A DNA stretch of 64,000 bases from Bradyrhizobium forestalis (lineage in GTDB: Bacteria; Pseudomonadota; Alphaproteobacteria; Rhizobiales; Xanthobacteraceae), in NCBI RefSeq assembly GCF_002795245.1, contig NZ_PGVG01000021.1, positions 61,320 through 125,319 on the forward strand. The letters are read 5' to 3'. Under the pieces are notes generated by a model. That model had not been told where the DNA came from. It did not search any database and saw nothing but the letters and a program-made list of their open reading frames with translations. The position numbers and the translations under genes were made by a program. Shown here piece after piece: positions 60,656 to 64,000 of this stretch. Position 1 is the first letter of the stretch, and each line of letters begins with the position of its first letter.

Positions 60656-61537
60656 CTATTTCAGCGGCAGAAACAGGTCCGCGACGGTCTCGTGCTCCGG
60701 CACCTCCGGGAAGAAGCTGAGCCGCTGGCAATAGATCGGGAAATCGCGCGCCTCCTCGCCGCTGGCCGGAAGCCAGTCGCGATAGAGGTAGAGCGCGGCA
60801 GGCTCCAGATTGTCGGTGTAGCCGACGACGCGCAGCACGGCGCAGCGTCCGCCGGGGATCTCGCCGGCTTTGATCTCCTCGCCATTCGCCTCGATCGGCT
60901 GATCGGTGCCGACGAAGAGGTCCACGCTGTAGTCGGCAGGGCGCGCAGGACGCCGCTCGGAACGCCAGACATTGAAGGTCGGGCTTGTGCTGGGATGCAG
61001 GCCGGCCGCCTTGCGCCAGGCGATGAAGCGCTGGATGGTGGCGGGCAGCGTCGCCGGGTCGCCCCGATGCTCCATGATGGCCACCTTTGTGGTGGGCACG
61101 TCGCGGATCGTCACGTCGTCGGTAGTGAAAGTTCTCTGCATGAGCTTGCTCCTCGCAATATCGAGAGGCCCGAAGGCCGCAAGCCACGGCTCCCAGTCGG
61201 GAGAATTCCGGAACGACGACGGCGATTGCCCGAACCGTTGCCGAAAGGCACGGGCAAAGGCGTCCGGTGCGTCGTAACCGGCATCCATCGCGATATCCGT
61301 GACGCTTTGCGCGTCCGTGTAGGCGAGCTGGTGCGAAGCGCGCTTCAGGCGGGCCAGCTGGACATAGCGATGCACGGACAACCCGAAGGTCGCCGAAAAC
61401 TGCCGGTGGAAATGGAATTTCGAGAAGGCCGCAACAGCGCTCAACGTGTCGAGATCCAGATCATCGTCGAGATGCCGGTCGATATGGTCCAGCACCCGCC
61501 GCATCCGGTCCTGATAGTTTTGCAGCGCCGCCTTCAT
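60656..61537 (-). CDS. AraC-type regulator with C-terminal GyrI-like domain
   Basis: 293 residues. The N-terminal AraC pair of HTHs is about 1-105: LDTLSAVAAFSKFHFHRQFS, then SVTDIAMDAGYDAPDAFARAFRQRFGQSP. The C-terminal part (130-293) is a GyrI-like domain: VTIRDVPTTKVAIMEHRGDP, FNVWRSERRPARPADYSVDLF and IPGGRCAVLRVVGYTD, the layout of Rob and many multidrug-sensing regulators. Start at the ATG at 61537. The ligand and targets are unknown; no efflux gene is adjacent. Confidence 0.93.
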   Translation of the reverse strand: MKAALQNYQDRMRRVLDHIDRHLDDDLDLDTLSAVAAFSKFHFHRQFSATFGLSVHRYVQLARLKRASHQLAYTDAQSVTDIAMDAGYDAPDAFARAFRQRFGQSPSSFRNSPDWEPWLAAFGPLDIARSKLMQRTFTTDDVTIRDVPTTKVAIMEHRGDPATLPATIQRFIAWRKAAGLHPSTSPTFNVWRSERRPARPADYSVDLFVGTDQPIEANGEEIKAGEIPGGRCAVLRVVGYTDNLEPAALYLYRDWLPASGEEARDFPIYCQRLSFFPEVPEHETVADLFLPLK

Positions 61538-61635
61538 CGTCCCTCCTCCGTGGCGGGTTTCAGTTAGCGGCTGATGGCCGTGCAGTGCTCGACCGATCTT
61601 GCGGTTTTGGCAGGCGAGGAACGCCCGGACGGCGG

Positions 61636-62676
61636 CTACGACTTCTGCCGCATCTGCAGCTCGCGTTGCGCTTGCTCCAGCACCCGGATACGCGGCGCAT
61701 CGCTGGGATTGAGCTTTGCGAATTTCGTTGCATCTGTGATCGCGGTTTTGAGCTTGCCGTCGGCGCTCTTGGGAAGACTACGAACGGCCTGCGCGAGCGA
61801 GATCGCCGCCTGATAACCGATGAATGGCTTTTCGCGCTGGGGATGCAGCCGGTCGGCTAGCCAATCGAGCTGGTCCTCTTGCGGAAACGCCCGGAGTGCC
61901 GCAATTGCCGCCAGACGCCCGCCGGCCGAGCCACTTGCCTTGAGCAGATCGAGCACCCTGATCGCGGCCGGCGCCTCGGCCACCATTCGTCCCGCGATGT
62001 CGGTCATACGCTGGGTTCGCGCTCCGCCGCTGTCCATGGTGGCACGAACCTCATCATACTCTCGCGCCAGGTTGGCAATTGCTGCAGGCACTTCCGTGAC
62101 AGGAGCTTCCTTGCTCAGCGTCGCCGTTTGGACCTGGGGCGCGCGATTCAGCAGATCGGACACGGCGCGCAGCAGCCCGCCTCTCACGCGCTCCCTGAAG
62201 CTCGCGCGATCGGGATACACCATCGTCAGGCCGATCTGCGCCAGCTCTTCCCGAAAATCGATCACCGCTCCCATTTGATCGAGCTCCTCGTGCGTGCGAG
62301 CCAATGCCGCCGGCCTCTCGTCAGAGAAATAGAACATGATGATCGGGCGGCCGGTGGCCTCCCGCCGCTTCATAGCCTGCCGAAATTCGTGAATTGTTCC
62401 GCTCGGAGCGCTCGCCGTCTTGGTCCCGCACCGCATCCACATGATGCCCAAATGGATGTCGTAATCCTGCGGCATCTGCCGGTCGACGACCTCCTGGGGC
62501 TCTCCTGCATCGGGGAAGACGTCGTCCTGATAACGCAGCACCACGAGCCGAACGTCGAGTTGCGGCGCCAGGAAGGCGATCACGTCATTGATCTCCTTGG
62601 CCAGGGCCACAACCATCTGCTGTTCGGTCGAGACGTCCGACGGGGAGGACAGGAAGATCTTGATCTTGCGCGGCAT
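61636..62676 (-). CDS. DUF4062 (TIR-like) protein with C-terminal helical domain
   Basis: 346 residues from ATG 62676 (GGGAGGAGGA about 12 bases before it). The N-terminal domain is DUF4062: KIKIFLSSPSDVSTEQQMV, DYDIHLGIMWMRCGTKTAS, and SGTIHEFRQAMKRREATGRP with Glu97 in the position of the TIR catalytic Glu; GRPIIMFYFSDE follows. Residues about 200-320 form a separate helical domain (LAREYDEVRATMDSGGARTQ, GGRLAAIAALRAFPQEDQLD, FIGYQAAISLAQAV) of a type I recall being fused to TIR and caspase-like proteins. It is not in an operon with a clear partner. Function in defence or signalling is inference. Confidence 0.8.
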   Translation of the reverse strand: MPRKIKIFLSSPSDVSTEQQMVVALAKEINDVIAFLAPQLDVRLVVLRYQDDVFPDAGEPQEVVDRQMPQDYDIHLGIMWMRCGTKTASAPSGTIHEFRQAMKRREATGRPIIMFYFSDERPAALARTHEELDQMGAVIDFREELAQIGLTMVYPDRASFRERVRGGLLRAVSDLLNRAPQVQTATLSKEAPVTEVPAAIANLAREYDEVRATMDSGGARTQRMTDIAGRMVAEAPAAIRVLDLLKASGSAGGRLAAIAALRAFPQEDQLDWLADRLHPQREKPFIGYQAAISLAQAVRSLPKSADGKLKTAITDATKFAKLNPSDAPRIRVLEQAQRELQMRQKS

Positions 62677-62763
62677 CGTTACGCAATCCTCCTCCCGAGG
62701 GGCCAAGCCGTCCCTTCGAGATAGAATATCAATCAACCCGTCGTTGTACAGACCGCCGATCGC

Positions 62764-64000
62764 TTACCCGCCCGCCATCAGCGCCTTGGCGAGCGCCATG
62801 TACGCCGGCAGCGTGACGGGGTCGTTGGCGGCGTTGCCGGCCATGGGATGCGAGGCGTAGCGCGCGATCACCATCTCGGCTTTGGGATCGACGTAGATGC
62901 CCTGCCCGTAGACGCCGCGCGCCATGTAGGCGCCGTGGGCGTTGTGAGTGACCCACCATTGATTGCGATAGGACGCGCCGGGCAGCGTGGTGTAGCCAGC
63001 CGGCTTGAACTTTTCGGGGTCGCCGCCGCGTGCGATGTCCTCGACGACGGACGAAGGCACGATCTGGCGGCCGTTGAAGCGGCCGTGATTACGCATGGTC
63101 TCGCCGAAGCGGGCGAGATCGCGCAAGGTGGTCGAGAGACCACCGCCGCCGCTTTCGGTGCCGATGCGGTCGACGTGATAATGCGCGTCCTCCTCCGCGC
63201 CCATCGGCTGCCAGATGCGCTCTGAGAGCAGATCGGACAGCGTCATGCCACTGGCGCGCCGGCAGATCCACGCGAGCACGTCGGTGTTGACGGTCTTGTA
63301 GGCAAAGGCCTTGCCGTGCTCGCCTTGCTTCTTCTGCGCGATGAGGAAATCGAAGATGGTGGTCGCGCCTTCATAACCTGCCGGGATCGGCGCCATGCCG
63401 TTGGCGCGCCTGAGGCCCCACACGTCCGAGTTCTTGTCGGTATAGACCTCGGTGTAGAGAAGCCCCGTGGTCATATCCATGACCTCGTGCACGTGCGCGT
63501 CCCCGAACGCGCTCGCCTTCAGCTCCGGCACATAGTCCGGAACTAGCGCCTGCGGATCGATCTTGCGTTCGCTGACCAGCATGCCCGCGAGCACGCCGGT
63601 GAACGACTTCGTCACGGACATTCCAATATGCGGCTTGTGCGGCTTCAGCGCGCCGAAATAGCGCTCATAGATCAGCCTGCCCCGATGCAGCACCGCGATG
63701 CCGTCGGTGTAGGTCTCCTCCAGCATCTTTGCGAATGTCATGGGACGGCCGTCCATCGTGGTCGAGGCGACTGTTCCGATGTCGTGATCTTCGCGCCGCA
63801 GCGGAGACGCCGGCCCCGCCCCGCGCCAGACGTTCACCGTCGGCACCAGTTGGCGGATGTTGCTCCAGGCCCAGCGGAGTTCGGGAAAGCTGCGGAACGA
63901 GCCGTCCTGGAAGGTGATGAGGCGGTCGGGGGACGGAGGGAAGCCGCGCATCCAGCCGAGGGTTTCGGGGTCGGTGGAGGTGGCGGGTGCGGGCTGGGTG
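62764..64000 (-). CDS. serine hydrolase, beta-lactamase fold (6-aminohexanoate-dimer hydrolase-like), 5' end off the window
   Basis: The reading frame continues past the right edge, since the sequence upstream of the first ATG (63951) reads in frame as DPETLGW, part of the family's N-terminus. Seen: the SxxK motif SVTK (HIGMSVTKSF), the Tyr motif FAYKTVNTD, GGLSTTLRDLARFGETM, and GVYGQGIYVDPKAEMVIAR near the end. This is the NylB-like esterase pattern. Substrate unknown. The last 410 or so residues are complete; the start must be found in neighbouring DNA. Confidence 0.9.
   Translation of the reverse strand, partial: TQPAPATSTDPETLGWMRGFPPSPDRLITFQDGSFRSFPELRWAWSNIRQLVPTVNVWRGAGPASPLRREDHDIGTVASTTMDGRPMTFAKMLEETYTDGIAVLHRGRLIYERYFGALKPHKPHIGMSVTKSFTGVLAGMLVSERKIDPQALVPDYVPELKASAFGDAHVHEVMDMTTGLLYTEVYTDKNSDVWGLRRANGMAPIPAGYEGATTIFDFLIAQKKQGEHGKAFAYKTVNTDVLAWICRRASGMTLSDLLSERIWQPMGAEEDAHYHVDRIGTESGGGGLSTTLRDLARFGETMRNHGRFNGRQIVPSSVVEDIARGGDPEKFKPAGYTTLPGASYRNQWWVTHNAHGAYMARGVYGQGIYVDPKAEMVIARYASHPMAGNAANDPVTLPAYMALAKALMAGG

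Noticed and set aside
62729..62959. 76-codon minus-strand frame near the edge of the last serine hydrolase gene
   Set aside because: Out of frame with the hydrolase and without motif; it is a shadow.

Overview
The window is a high-GC alphaproteobacterial chromosome segment, most likely Bradyrhizobium or a close relative in the Nitrobacteraceae. The evidence is the gene order dnaB-alr-(insert)-radA-cvpA-purF-SDR, several dispersed palindromic intergenic elements of the kind common in that group, multiple HAAT-type branched-chain amino-acid transporter components, a DUF47-pit phosphate locus and NnrU. It is almost entirely core or lineage-core DNA. I saw no rRNA, tRNA, CRISPR array, insertion sequence or prophage. 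About 65 protein genes are supported, including two or three short ones (39, 47 and 70 aa).

Layout. 0-5 kb: lipid cyclopropanation (cfa), a tiny membrane protein behind a perfect CRP-type palindrome, replicative helicase dnaB and alanine racemase. 5-11 kb: a Cys-rich periplasmic protein, exonuclease III, a GFA-fold protein, a TauE-type permease, and a translationally coupled pair of a GGDEF-EAL sensor and a periplasmic binding protein. 11-16 kb: radA, cvpA, purF, an SDR. 16-19 kb: an NHL beta-propeller and an orphan Liv-type binding protein. 19-25 kb: Tet-type efflux, der with an envelope lipoprotein and a YfgM-like TPR protein, an acyl-CoA ligase, NnrU, a VUT transporter. 25.8-26.8 kb: a stand-alone GAF-TIR protein. 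27-31.5 kb: prfC, a guanidine-II riboswitch with its SMR exporter gene, and the pit/DUF47 phosphate locus with a Pho-box-like site. 31.5-36.2 kb: a complete five-gene Liv ABC transporter. 36-45 kb: mixed metabolic and stress genes, including csaA, a GST, DUF429, rtcB with a structured leader, an ECF sigma factor, a serine hydrolase, GNAT and Lin0512. 45-56 kb: a TPP enzyme, two SWIM-SNF2 helicases, a MarR-GNAT fusion, a SnoaL protein and an MFS carrier. 56-61.5 kb: a set of small regulator-plus-target units (TetR with a membrane protein, ArsR with an SRPBCC protein, AraC-GyrI) and a peptide deformylase-like protein lacking key catalytic residues. 61.6-64 kb: a DUF4062 TIR-like protein with a C-terminal helical domain, and a serine hydrolase that runs off the right edge.

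The most notable items are the GAF-TIR protein at 25.8 kb, whose TIR-like domain resembles CBASS/Pycsar effectors and here carries a GAF sensor but no cyclase nearby; the DUF4062 protein at 62 kb; the periplasmic-binding-protein/GGDEF-EAL pair resembling NspS-MbaA or LuxP-LuxQ; the guanidine-II riboswitch before sugE/gdx; the pseudo-deformylase; and the terminator-bearing leader before rtcB. Every function is read from sequence patterns alone; no database search was possible.
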